Positions 1-9,515 of a stretch of 64,000 bases of DNA are shown here, in pieces; the stretch's first letter is position 1; every line of letters starts with the position of its first letter. The position numbers and the translations under genes were made by a program. The notes below the pieces were generated by a model. It worked only from the letters and a program-made list of their open reading frames with translations. It did not search any database and had not been told where the DNA came from. The stretch covers positions 21,291,501 through 21,355,500 of the forward strand of contig NC_084489.1 of NCBI RefSeq assembly GCF_030035675.1. The letters run 5' to 3'. Source of the DNA: Rhineura floridana. Lineage: Eukaryota > Chordata > Lepidosauria > Squamata > Rhineuridae.

Positions 1-1998
1 AGCACCAGGGTCCGATAATATCCCTCCAAAATTTCTCAAGGCCAATATAGAATGGTGGGCTCCGATTTTAGCGGCCCTATTCACTTGTATTGACCAGTCA
101 GCATGTATTCCTGAGGACTGGAGGCTTGCTATTATTATCCCAATTTTTAAAAAAGGGAAAAGATCTGACCCTGCAAACTACAGACCAATTAGTCTGCTGA
201 GTATAATTAGCAAACTTTACGCAAGCCATCTTCACGAGAAACTACTAAGTTGGTTGGGAGAAGAAAACATCTTAGAAACTGAGCAAGCGTGTTTTAGGAT
301 GGGGCGTCCCACAGTTGATCAGGGCCATGTTCTCCAACATTTAGCGGAAAAATATACATCCATACCAGGGGGGACGTTATATGCTGCTTTCATTGACTTC
401 AAGTCGGCCTTTGACTCGATCCCAAGAGACAGACTCTGGGGAAAACTTGAGGATACCAATATTGATAGGCGATTGCTAACCCTAATTCGGAGCCTCTATG
501 AAAATACCTGCATGAGGGTACGATGCAACCGTGCTGGACATTTGACCGGTTCTATTCCAACTTTTAACGGAGTCAAATGGGTGCATTTTAGCCCCCACTT
601 TATTTAACTTGTACATCAACTCTCTGGTCAAAAGCCTAGCGGTGATAAACTCCCATCCCCCTAATTTGGTGAATAGAGTTCTGTCTATTCTTCTTTATGC
701 AGACGATGCAGTGCTTCTGTCACTAACAAGTGTTGGTCTCCGGCGGCTGCTAAGAGCTCTAGACTCCTACTGTAATAATGAAATGCTGGAAATCAATTAT
801 GCCAAATCCAAGGTTCTCGTTTTCACTTGGAAAAGGATCAAACATCGTTGGCAAATAAATGAACATCCAATTGAACAGGTTTCAGCTTATAGATACTTGG
901 GAATAATCTTCCACTCCTCCGGTACCTGGAAAGCTCAAATAAATAATGTCATTGCAAATTCCCAGAGGAGTGCAAAGGCACTCCTTGCCTTTTTTCACAC
1001 CAAAGGAAGACAATATATCCCCTCGGCCATACAGGTGTTCACTGCGAAGGTTATAGCTCAAATGCTATATGGATCACAGCTATGTGCTTATGGCAACTAT
1101 GCCCCATTGGAAACTTTACAAACTAAATGTCTGAGAAGCATCCTTGGTGTCCCTAGTTGTGTTCCCAATGTACTCTTACGTTTAGAGGTAGGGCAAGCTC
1201 TTATTGAGTCCCGTGCATGAAGGTATATGCTAAACTTTTGGTTGAAGATGATATTCTTCCCCTTAGGACTAGCCCCCCTGTCGCTAAAAGACGCCTTTCA
1301 GTCAAAATGGAAATGGGCAGTGAATGCTAAAATACAAGAGCTGAACTTCTCGACTAATGCTATTTTAGTTCTAGGCTACACCAAGGCTAAAGCAGCCATT
1401 TCTCAACGAATTTGTGATATTGAACTCCAAAACAACTTAAGGCTGGCCGCAGCATATCCAAACTTTAGGGTCAATGAGAGGGGTTTTTTTGCCTGCCAAT
1501 TACTTGGCAGACCTGACCATCCCCAAATTTAGGAAAGCATTTACGCTGGCCAGATTTAATGTGCTACCCTCTGCATTGTTGGAAGGAAGATTCAAGAGGC
1601 TCCCCGATGGCGAGCGGACATGCCCTTGTGAAGTGGGGGAGGTGGAGACAGTGGGCCAGGTTCTGTTGTATTGCTCCTTCTATCGAGATTTATGACATAT
1701 TTTTATCACCCCGATCCTACAAAAAATGCCCAGGGGCTCTGATGCAAGTTACGTTCAATATCTACTGGCAGACCAGTATCCGCAGGTTACATCCAAGGTG
1801 GCCAGTTTTTGTGCTGCCTCCATTGTATGTAGGAGGAGGTTACTGTGTTCATTTTAATGTTGTTTTATGCTTTTATATACTGATATTTGTGATGTAGTTT
1901 TAAATTTGTTATTTGCCCCTTCTGGTATAATGTAATACTGATGTAATATTACTTTATATTTGCTGGTCTATGACCGAAATAAATAAAATTCAATTCAA
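1..1998 (+). mobile_element. LINE, Vingi/Ingi-like (I group), 5' end cut by window
   Basis: This is a non-LTR retrotransposon reverse transcriptase. It reads open from base 2 to 607 with the fingers motif ANYRPISLLS, the palm motif AAFIDFKSAFDSIP and a GVKW remnant. It continues in a second frame (609-1220) with the catalytic LLYADDAVLL box, YRYLGIIF, and the conserved LRSILGVPSC stretch. The C-terminal part (about 1474-1695) has a CPCEVGEVET....C zinc-ribbon-like end typical of the I/R1/Jockey/Ingi group. At least three frame breaks (near 607, 1220 and 1500) mark it as dead. The 3' UTR ends near 1998 with a short ATAAATAAAATTCAATTCAA tail. The LINE assignment is firm. The Vingi label rests on remembered resemblance to lizard Vingi proteins. 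A 3'-only relative lies at about 7760-8255. Confidence 0.8.
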
Positions 1999-1999
1999 T

Positions 2000-2172
2000 A
2001 TCATTTTAACAGTCACAGCTTCCCCCTCAATAATCTTGGGAACTATAGTTTGTTAAGGATGCCGGGAATTGTAGCTTTGGAAGGGGAAAAACTACAGTTC
2101 CTGTGATTCTTTTGGGGAAGCCATGACTATTAGAGTGGAATAAATGTGCTTCAAATGTATGGTATGGATGTG
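2000..2172. mobile_element. Palindromic MITE, family B
   Basis: The left arm carries CAGTCACAGCTTCCCCCTC and AACTATAGTTTGTTAAGG. The right arm carries the mirrored GGGGAAGCCATGACTATTA. The arms pair as an imperfect hairpin. Further copies of the same family lie at about 46505-46740 and 61125-61390. Such palindromes are usually non-autonomous DNA transposons. The superfamily was not determined. Confidence 0.6.
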
Positions 2173-2278
2173 ACCTACAACTCCCATCAGCCCCAGCCAG
2201 CATGTCTGATGGAGAGGAATGATGGAAGTTTTAGTCCAGCAACATCTAGAGGGTACAATGTTGGCTGCCCCTGCTCTA
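2172..2278. mobile_element. Palindromic MITE, family A
   Basis: The sequence CTACAACTCCCATCAGCC is followed by its mirror GATGGAAGTTTTAGTCCAGC and CAACATCTAGAGGG, giving a hairpin. The best-preserved copy is at 5646-5792. It abuts the family B element with no gap. Confidence 0.65.
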
Positions 2279-2924
2279 AGTGGTCATGTTCCTCACAAAC
2301 TGGTTTTCTTCTGTTGGGATGCAATACTGCTACATCTTCGTATGTGGATAAATGTGTTTTATGTATGGTGTGTGTGAGAGAGAGAGAGAGATGGAAATTG
2401 TGCCAAGCATTTATCAGAGCTGTTTGTCCTTTGCTTAATGGGGTTTTAATCTAGTTGTGCAGACATCAGCTTCATTTTTCACTGAAACATTTCCAGGGGG
2501 CACTAAACATCCTCCTCATTTTCAAGCACAGTCTTGTAGCCAGCTTCATAAATTTTATTTCTTGACAAACCAGAGCAGGATGAAACCAGGTGGTGGTGTT
2601 ATTTCCCCCTTCCCTCCCTTATTTGCCTTTAGTAATTCAGCGTGTGGGAAAATCCCTAGTTCAAAGCCTCAGTTTGATTAATCGTAGACAAGTTTCTTAA
2701 TAAAATCAATAATGTTTGACTTAAGGGCAGCAATTATTCTGTGAAAGGAAATGTCACTGGGTAGAACATAACAGATGGGAAAAATAAACAAGCATGTTTG
2801 CACACAATATACATTCATAATTTGCTTATACACTGAAGGCAATAGTCTGATTATTTTTCAAAATCATCTGGACATCACAGTCAGTTCACACATGCATATA
2901 TATATAACTTAATTCAGCCTTCTC
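2279..2924. other. Intergenic stretch, no gene seen
   Basis: This is AT-rich sequence with a short GA microsatellite (about 2376-2390) and no convincing coding frame or recognised repeat. Confidence 0.5.
2376..2390. repeat. (GA)n microsatellite
   Basis: About seven uninterrupted GA dinucleotides follow a TGTGTG run. Confidence 0.85.
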
Positions 2925-2992
2925 AGAGTGCCCTCCAGATATTTTGCATTACAACTCCCATCAGATCCAGCCGAAACATCTGGAAGACACCA
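2925..2992. mobile_element. Fragment of MITE family A
   Basis: TGCCCTCCAGATATTTTGCA and ACAACTCCCATCAGATCCAG match one arm of the palindrome at 5646-5792. The second arm is lost. Confidence 0.55.
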
Positions 2993-3012
2993 GGCTAGGA
3001 AAGGCTGACTTA

Positions 3013-3145
3013 GGCTGCAGTCCAATACATGTCTACTCAGAAGTAAGATCTGTTGGGTTCAATCAGACTTACTCCCAGGTAAGTGTGTATTGGATTGCAC
3101 CCTACTTACCAGGGAATAAGCTCCATTGAATTCATTAGGACTTTA
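3013..3145. mobile_element. Palindromic MITE, family C, with a second half-copy
   Basis: TGCAGTCCAATACATG and TACTCAGAAGTAAG are mirrored by CTTACTCCCAGGTAAG and GTATTGGATTGCA, making a hairpin of about 90 bp. A second half-arm (CTTACCAGGGAATAAG, CCATTGAATTCATTAGGACT) follows directly. Family C recurs at least nine times in this window. Confidence 0.65.
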
Positions 3146-3305
3146 TTTATTTAAGATATATAAACAAACTCACATGCCTGAAGTTCAGCAGGGAGGGTGC
3201 TGGTCTAATTTCAACTGAGAAAGAGTCCCACAGGCTTGTGCCCACTACACTAAATGCATGGCTTCTCATCATTACAAGCCATGCATCTGAGTCATGGGGG
3301 GAGCT
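3129..3305 (-). mobile_element. L2-like LINE 3' fragment
   Basis: Read on the minus strand, it encodes HAFSVVGTSLWDSFSVEIRP, then APSLLNFRH. That matches the C-terminal end of the L2 protein seen elsewhere here (AFSVVAPELWNSLP-type). The A/T-rich 3' tail lies at 3129-3150. Confidence 0.6.
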
Positions 3306-3311
3306 ACCAAC

Positions 3312-3500
3312 TAGGGTTGCCAGGCTCACGGCCTGAGACTGATCCTGTATCTTTAGGAGAAGAGAAAGTCAGCCAAGTGCAGGTGTTCTTGCAACACTGT
3401 AATGGGAAAAACCACAAGGTGGAATTCTCCCTCCCCCCTGCACAACTTTTGAAGATACAGAAGACCTCTTGGAGGCCAGGCCCAACACTTTCCTTGCTGA
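3312..3500. mobile_element. Possible MITE with degraded inverted ends
   Basis: The left end CTAGGGTTGCCAGGCTC is weakly mirrored by GGCCAGGCCCAACA at the right. The internal sequence looks like a repeat I remember from squamate DNA. The family name is unknown. Confidence 0.4.
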
Positions 3501-4370
3501 TTCCTTCTTTAGTTACTACTTGTTATTTCCTCAGGCTTTTCTTCCTTCCTCTTTCTTTCTAATTAGTCAGATATAGTATCTGTGAGTGTGAGCTTCATGA
3601 CTATACAATGATCACATGAGTGTTTGTAGTCATAATGACTTTACTTCCCAATATTGATAAACTTTACATTTTGTTATTCTTTCAACCACCAGTCTTACCA
3701 GGCTCCTCATTTCTGCATTCTGCTGCAATATATACCAAAGTCTGATAGTTCTTTCAGAGGGAGAGTAACCCCATCCAGAGCAGGCAAATGGCCAGTCTCC
3801 CAGACACTGAAACCACCCACCCACCGTGCTCTGTTTTCCCATGGCTCAAGCTCAGTTTATTAACCCTCATCAATTCAACAGCTCCATCCAAACAACATTC
3901 CAGACCATGCTCAGCCTCTCCTGAGTCAGGTGTTATGGAGAATAGACTTGTGTATCATCAGCATGCTGATGACACTTTGTCCCAAAACTCCCAATGGGTT
4001 CATACAGACATTAAACAGCATTGGCAACAGGATTGTGCCCTGCGGCATGCCATAGCACTAAGACCATGCAGCTGAGACAATGCTATTCTCTGGACATGGC
4101 CCTGCAGGAGGGAATAGAACCACCATAATTCAGTGCCCCAAATACCCATCCCACAGAGCCACTCCAGGAGGATACTGTGGTCAGTGGTATCAAAAGCCAC
4201 TGAAAGATCAAGAAGCAAGGGAAGAGATGTATTCTCCCTGTCCCACTCTCAATACAGGTCATTTGTCAGGGTGCCAAAGGCTGAGTCAGTCCCAAAACCA
4301 TTCCTGCCCTAAACCCAGATTGAAACAGATCCAGATAGTTTGTATCCTCCAGGAATTCTGCCAAGAAGAG

Positions 4371-4555
4371 AGAGGAGTGAAGTTTTGCTTTGTGATTTGT
4401 TAATGTATTTTATTGGATGTTGTAACTGCTGCTTTTTGTAAATTGTGTTGCTTGTATTGATGTGTTTTTATATTTGTGTTGTTGTTTTTCGTAAGCCGCC
4501 TTGAGGGCCTTTTGGCCAAAAGGTGGGGTACAAATCAACAACAATGACAACAACT
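4371..4555 (+). mobile_element. LINE 3' end (L2/CR1-like) inserted in the older L2
   Basis: A T-rich 3' UTR runs into AAGCCGCCTTGAGGGCC, then GGTGGGGTACAAATCAACAA and an imperfect ACAATGACAACAA tail. It interrupts the minus-strand L2 and is severely 5'-truncated. Confidence 0.6.
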
Positions 4556-4904
4556 GCTCTGCCACCACTTCCTCTACTACCTTGCCCCAAAAGAGGTTAT
4601 TTGTGACTGGGCAGTAGTTGTTATAAACTGCAGGGTCCAGAGTGGGCTTCTTCAGAAGTGGATGCACTACTTCTTGTTTAAAGGCAACAAGCACTACATC
4701 ATGTAAAGGCGTGTTCACCACACCCTGGACCCACCCGGTCAGCCCCCCTCGACTTCATTTCACCAGCAAGAATGGACAGGGGTCAAGAGAGCAACAAGCT
4801 GGTGGTATAATTGTAAGAGTCCTGTCCACTTCATTAGAGCACATAAACTGACATCGATCCCATAAAAGATGGGAAGGTGCTGCATTGAACACTTTGACTG
4901 GACT

Positions 4905-5005
4905 TCCAAGAACTGCTGCATCTAAGGTCATACAGGGCGCCCTGGGCTCCTGCTGGGAGGAAGGGTGGGATATAAATCAAATAAATAAATAATAAAATAA
5001 ATAGG
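4905..5005 (+). mobile_element. L2 3' end fragment inserted in the older L2
   Basis: CGCCCTGGGCTCCTGCTGGG, then AGGGTGGGATATAAAT and an (AAAT)n tail, match the L2 3' UTR end seen at 57880-57955. Minus-strand L2 sequence resumes on both sides. Confidence 0.65.
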
Positions 5006-5645
5006 GCTGAGCAACTTTGTCCTCAAAGTGCTGGGCAAACTGCTCACAACATGCTGCTGAGTGCTCCAAAGGACTACCCACCACGTCTGGTACAGTTAAC
5101 CTCTGGACCACCCAAATTAACTACGGGATGGCTCATCAAGATGCGATGTTGGCAGGAAAGCAGTTATTCGCTGCCTTCACTGTCACTTGGTTGGCAGAAC
5201 TGTGTGACCTAAAAGTGTTCAGTCAGCTTCAGAGTGAGTTTTCTGCCATATGCACTCCACAACCTGTTTAATTGCCCACAACTCTTCAGTAAACCAAAGC
5301 ATGGTGTGAGCTCTGCAGCATCGGACCTTGGGAATGATAGCGTCCACAGCCTTCCTCATGTCCCAGTTCCACAATGAGACCAGGGCCTCAAGAGGATCAC
5401 CGGTTCTGTCCATTGGGAAATCCCCCAGAGTGCTAAGGTATCTGTTAGGTTGCATTAGTCTCTGGGGATGGACGATTTGAATTGGTCTCCAACCCCAGGG
5501 GTGAGGTTGCCATCCAAAGGTCAAACTTCACCTGTTTACTTAATTGGGATCTGGAACTGCATGTCAATTTTAATTTTAGTCTTCTCTCAAAAAGGCTGAT
5601 ATAACAACACACTGCTTTCATCTACCATAGAATGAAGAATCATAA

Positions 5646-5792
5646 CTTTAAAGCAAGTGTGGGGAACCTTTGGCCTTCCAGATGTTGTTAAACAGTAACT
5701 CCCATCAACTGCAGCAAGCACGGCCAAGGATGATAGGAGTTATAGTTCACCAACATCTGGAGGGCCAAATGTTTCCCACACCTGCTTTAAAG
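5646..5792. mobile_element. Palindromic MITE, family A, best copy
   Basis: The ends CTTTAAAGCAAGTGTGGGGA and CCCACACCTGCTTTAAAG are inverted. The pairing continues inward through CCAGATGTTG/CAACATCTGG and ACTCCCATCA/TGATAGGAGT to a short centre near 5720. The whole 147 bp can fold into one hairpin. It has no coding capacity. Confidence 0.75.
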
Positions 5793-5844
5793 CTGCAATC
5801 TTAGACACTCTTACCAGGAAGTAACCCAACTCAGCTCTGGGCTA

Positions 5845-6270
5845 ATTCAAAGTGAAGCTTGTGACCTTTCAGACTCTGTACAGTTTGGGACCACAATACT
5901 TGAAGGACTGCCTTCTCCAATATGAGCCTGCCTGAGCATGAAGATCATCAACAGAAGTCTTCTTAAGTGTTCCAAAATCACAGATGATTGGGACCAGAGA
6001 GAGGGCTTTTTCAGTGGCTGCACACAGAATGCTCTGCCCAGGGAAATCTGCCTTGCGCCTTCCCTCTTCCACTGCAACATAAAGAGAAGTGCTTCCCTTT
6101 TAGGAAGTTGCTAGTGTTTTGTTTTGTTTTTGTTTTTTGCTGCTGTTCTTACGTCTTTTTCTTTTTGGTTTCTTCTTTTAAGTAATATTGTTGTAGTGTT
6201 TTGTTGACTGTATTTATTGTATTCTGTCTATCACATTTGTTTTTTTCTTTGTTAGCTTTCTTGAACACTT
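5845..6270 (+). mobile_element. L2 LINE 3' end
   Basis: The plus strand encodes a worn L2 C-terminus around 5890-6100 (GPQYLKDC, then TRERAFSVAAHRMLCP in a neighbouring frame). A T-rich 3' UTR follows up to about 6270. It is 5'-truncated and frameshifted. Confidence 0.65.
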
Positions 6271-6404
6271 CGATGTTTTAAACAAACAAAGTATGCTAAA
6301 AGTTCTTCTATTGGGCTGGGCATCTGCTGAGGATAATGGAATCTTATAAATCAAGGTTACTCCACTTTCCCACCTGTTCTGTGCTGATGCTACATCATGT
6401 ACCC

Positions 6405-7373
6405 AGCTGGACAAAGTGGTATTAAGGCAGGACCAACTGCTGAACGTCAAAAATACTTATGTAACTTTACAGTCGACAATTATTACATTGAACTTGTCAA
6501 GGATTATCAATACCTTGGTAACAGTCATTAACCAAAATAATAATAATAATAATAAAATTTTATTTATGAGTCACCTATCTGGCCGAATTAACAGCCACTC
6601 TAGGCGACATACATCAATACAATAAAATACAATATAAAACAATGAGAGCCACAATCAATAATTAGACTAAACATTACAATTCTGATTAATAACAGTATTA
6701 AAAGCTAACCCACCCCAGGGATCCCATAGGCCTGCCTGAACAGCCAGGTCTTCAAGGCTCGGCAGAAACCTATCAGGGAGGGGGCATGGCGAAGGTCAAA
6801 AGGAAGGGAATTCCAGAGGGTGGGGGCCAATAGTCAAGAAATCAAAAGAAGGCTGGGACTGGGGAGGGTAGCTATGAGAGAACTAGAAAATGTCCTCAAA
6901 TGCAAAGATGTATCACTGAACACCAAAGTCAGGATCATTCAGACCTTGGTATTCCCAATCTCTGTATGGATGTGAAAGTTGGACAGTGAAAGAAGTGGAT
7001 AAGAGAAAAATCAGCTCATTTGAAATGTGGTGTTGGAGAGCTTTGTGGATACCATGGACCGCAAAAAAGACAAATAATTGGGTGTTAGAACAAATTAAAC
7101 CAGAGCTAGCACTAGAAGCTAAAATGATGAAACTGAGGTTATCATACGTTGGAGACATAATGAGAAGACATGATTCACTAGAAAAGACAATACTGCTGGG
7201 AGTAGAAAAAGAGGAAGGCCAAACAAGAGATGGGTTGATTCCATAAAGGAAGCCACAAACCTGAACGTACAATATCTGAACAGGCTAGTTTGTAACAAAT
7301 GCTATTGGAGGTAGCTGATTCATAGGGTCACCATAAGTCGTAAACAACTTGAAGGCACATAACGCACACACAC
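6405..7373 (+). mobile_element. BovB (RTE) LINE 3' part, split by an L2
   Basis: The left piece (about 6405-6538) encodes ELVKDYQYLGNS. The right piece (about 6832-7373) encodes EIKRRLGLG, then KRKISSFEMWCWRALWIPWT and WVLEQIKPELALEAKMMKLR, the hallmark C-terminal region of BovB. The 3' end ATAGGGTCACCATAAGTCGT plus CTTGAAGGCACATAAC is shared with Sauria SINEs. An antisense L2 tail (6539-6831) separates the two pieces. The frame is interrupted and the element is dead. Confidence 0.85.
6539..6831 (-). mobile_element. L2 3' tail inserted in BovB
   Basis: The (AAT)n tail is followed by AAATTTTATTTATGAGTCAC, CCTATCTGGCC and the antisense of the L2 C-terminus (GGAATTCCAGAGGGTGGGGG). This matches the 3' end of the L2 subfamily at 50254-51322 and 55541-56150. 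No clear target duplication was found. Confidence 0.8.
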
Positions 7374-7758
7374 AGGCTTCCATCCATCCATGATTCAAAA
7401 CTGGATTGCAGCTGTTGTATTTAATGCTAACCATCAACCAGCAAGTTTTATTTTTGGTTGTATATGGCATTGAAGTTGTTGGTATTTTGCTTTGTTAAAA
7501 AAGTGTACTAAATTATCTTAAGCTTTTGAATTGGGATTGTGTCTGGGGGTTTCAACATGTATATAGACAGAATGAGATAGAGAAACAGGGCTTTCTTTCT
7601 ATAAATGGATATATTCTGAACATTTTGTCTGATGCTATGACATGGAAGAACATATAAATAAAATTGACAGAAGGAACATGGGAACCAGCCAAAAGCATAA
7701 TGAGATTGTGAGTGACCCAGTCATTGAAATCCCTGATCAGCTTTGGACAAGTCCCTTT
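7374..7758. other. Unannotated spacer
   Basis: No gene or repeat was recognised between the BovB tail and the Vingi-like tail. The right part may be unaligned Vingi-like sequence. Confidence 0.4.
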
Positions 7759-8258
7759 TTCAGTTTCCCAGTTGCCTACACGCGTTTCGTACCAGCCCAA
7801 TATCTCAGTAACCTTTCCATTGTTAGATACAGGAAAGCCTTTACTATGGCCAGATTCAACGTTATGCTGTCAGTTCTCCTCAAGGGCAGATTTCGTGGAT
7901 TCCCGCGCGCAGCTAGGCTGTGCCCGTGTGAGATCGGAGAAGTCGAGACTATAACACATGTGCTCTTATGTTGTACCTTTTATCAAAACATTCGTTCTTG
8001 TAGCATTACTCCTTTCGTCCAAATGTTTCCTGGTCGTGATCCTCTATATTATACGAAATTTTTGCTACAAGATCACTACCCACAAATCACACATATTGTT
8101 GCTAGATTCTGTGCCATGGCCATCACAGTTCATAGAACAATGATAACTCAAATGTCTACATGAGAGACCTGGCATCGGAATGTCTATTTTAGTTTGTTTT
8201 AATAACGGTTTTAAACGTCGTGTGATGATTTTGTATTGGCCTTTGGCTGTAATAAAAA
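7758..8258 (+). mobile_element. LINE 3' end, Vingi/Ingi-like
   Basis: An open frame over 7642-8163 encodes RYRKAFTMARFNVMLSVLLK, then LCPCEIGEVETITHVLLCC, FYQNIR. It lines up with the C-terminal part of the LINE at 1-1998 (RKAFTLARFNVLPSALLEG; CPCEVGEVET). The 3' end is GGCCTTTGGCTGTAATAAA with an A-run, comparable to GGTCTATGACCGAAATAAA at 1960. Only the 3' 0.5 kb is present. Confidence 0.7.
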
Positions 8259-8299
8259 AATCGTTCATTCAGTTTCCCAGTATGTAAAACGGGAACATT

Positions 8300-8365
8300 T
8301 CAGTTCAATCCTGTACATGTCTATTCAAAGAAAGCCCCATTGACTTCAAAGGGACTTATTTTCAT
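8300..8365. mobile_element. MITE family C fragment
   Basis: AATCCTGTACATGTCTATTC and CCCCATTGACTTCAAAGGGA match one and a half arms of the family C palindrome. Confidence 0.55.
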
Positions 8366-8625
8366 GTTCATAGGACTTTGCCTTAATGACCTGTCATTTA
8401 AGCACTTTCCTAATTAACATTACTGTAGAAATAATACATTAACACAAACTAATTGCATATTTAGGGCTTCAAGTGGCACATTTAGAGCTTAGATTGACAA
8501 ATAAAACTGCTCAATTTTATTTGGGATATACAGTTGTTTTGTTTTTATCTAGTTTTAGGACATTTTATTAAATATTTTTGTACTGTATTATTTGTACAAA
8601 AACTGCATGGGGAGATTTATTGTAT

Positions 8626-8848
8626 TAAATGTAAATGTACTGCCTTCAAGTCGATTCTGACTTATGCGACCCTATGAGTAGGGTTTTCATGGTAAGTAGT
8701 ATTCAGAGGGGGTTTACCATTGCCTTCCTCTGAGGCCGAGAGGCAGTGACTGGCCCAAGGTCACTCAGTGAGCTTCATGCTATGTGGGGATTTGAACCCT
8801 GGTCTCCCAGGTCGTAGTACCTTAACCGCTACACCACACTGGCTCTCT
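8626..8848 (-). mobile_element. Sauria-type SINE (tRNA-derived, BovB-tailed), near full length
   Basis: The minus strand starts at about 8848 with GAGAGCCAGTGTGGTGTAGC (polymerase III A-box region). It has a B-box GGTTCAAATCC and a central GGCAATGGTAAACC region. It ends with GGGTCGCATAAGTC.. and GACTTGAAGGCAGTACATTT, the BovB-like 3' tail. This layout (tRNA head, unique body, BovB tail) is the defining structure of Sauria SINEs. A second copy lies at 60523-60719. Confidence 0.85.
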
Positions 8849-9515
8849 TATTAAGCAGTACATATTTTTAAATAAATAATATCACATAGCCCTGTCTACC
8901 TAGTTGATGAACAGTAGAAAAGAAGTTGGTTCCTTTTAATCAGCTCTGTTACCAATTTTGTTATGCTTCTGTTTGACTTTAGGCACAGGTGGGAAATATG
9001 ACCTTCTCTGTGCTGATGGGCCAAATTACATCATCTGTCAGTCACCTGACATTACAATGACATCAGGTGACCCAAAGTAAACATTTTCCTTTGCTGCCCA
9101 GGCTCAGGTTACACCAACAAAGAAAGATCATTTGCATCACCAGTCTTCAAGTTGGAGATGCAAATGAACTTATTATTATTTGCAGGTGCATGTTGAGCTG
9201 CAGCTGCAGAGGAACACTCTTTGCATTGCCAGCTGGAATTCAAATTTCTGACCCTCCATCGGACCTAAGTGTGAAGCCATTGTTTTGGTTTATACAGGAG
9301 CAAGTAGTATAATATTTTTTTCACCCCTTAGGCAAGGGTGGGGAACTGTTGGTAGGCAAGTCCTGTTGCCAGCAGTGATCAGCCAATTGGTTGTGCGATT
9401 AGCTGCACCATAGAGTTCCCATTTTGGGCAGCAAACAATTGAGAGTGTACCTTAAGGCTCTCAGTTGTTCCTTTGCAGCCATCTCTCTACCTGCTCCACA
9501 CCAGACATCACATAT
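8849..9515. other. Intergenic stretch, no gene seen
   Basis: It has mixed composition, several short worn open frames (for example 9067-9312) and no recognised domain or repeat. Confidence 0.45.

Larger units (their letters stand above)
3640..5560 (-). mobile_element. Old L2 LINE, minus strand, with two LINE tails inserted
   Basis: The minus strand shows broken L2 reverse transcriptase pieces. They include [20 protein letters not shown] (4000-4218), the upstream LKKPTLDPAVYNNYCPV segment (4410-4721) and a more N-terminal linker (5219-5524, SLWNWDMRKAVDAI). The order along the DNA is collinear with the L2 proteins at 51.6-55.3 kb. It is split by LINE 3' ends at 4371-4555 and about 4905-5005 and by many frame breaks. 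The tail end near 3640 is worn, so the left boundary is approximate. Confidence 0.75.
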
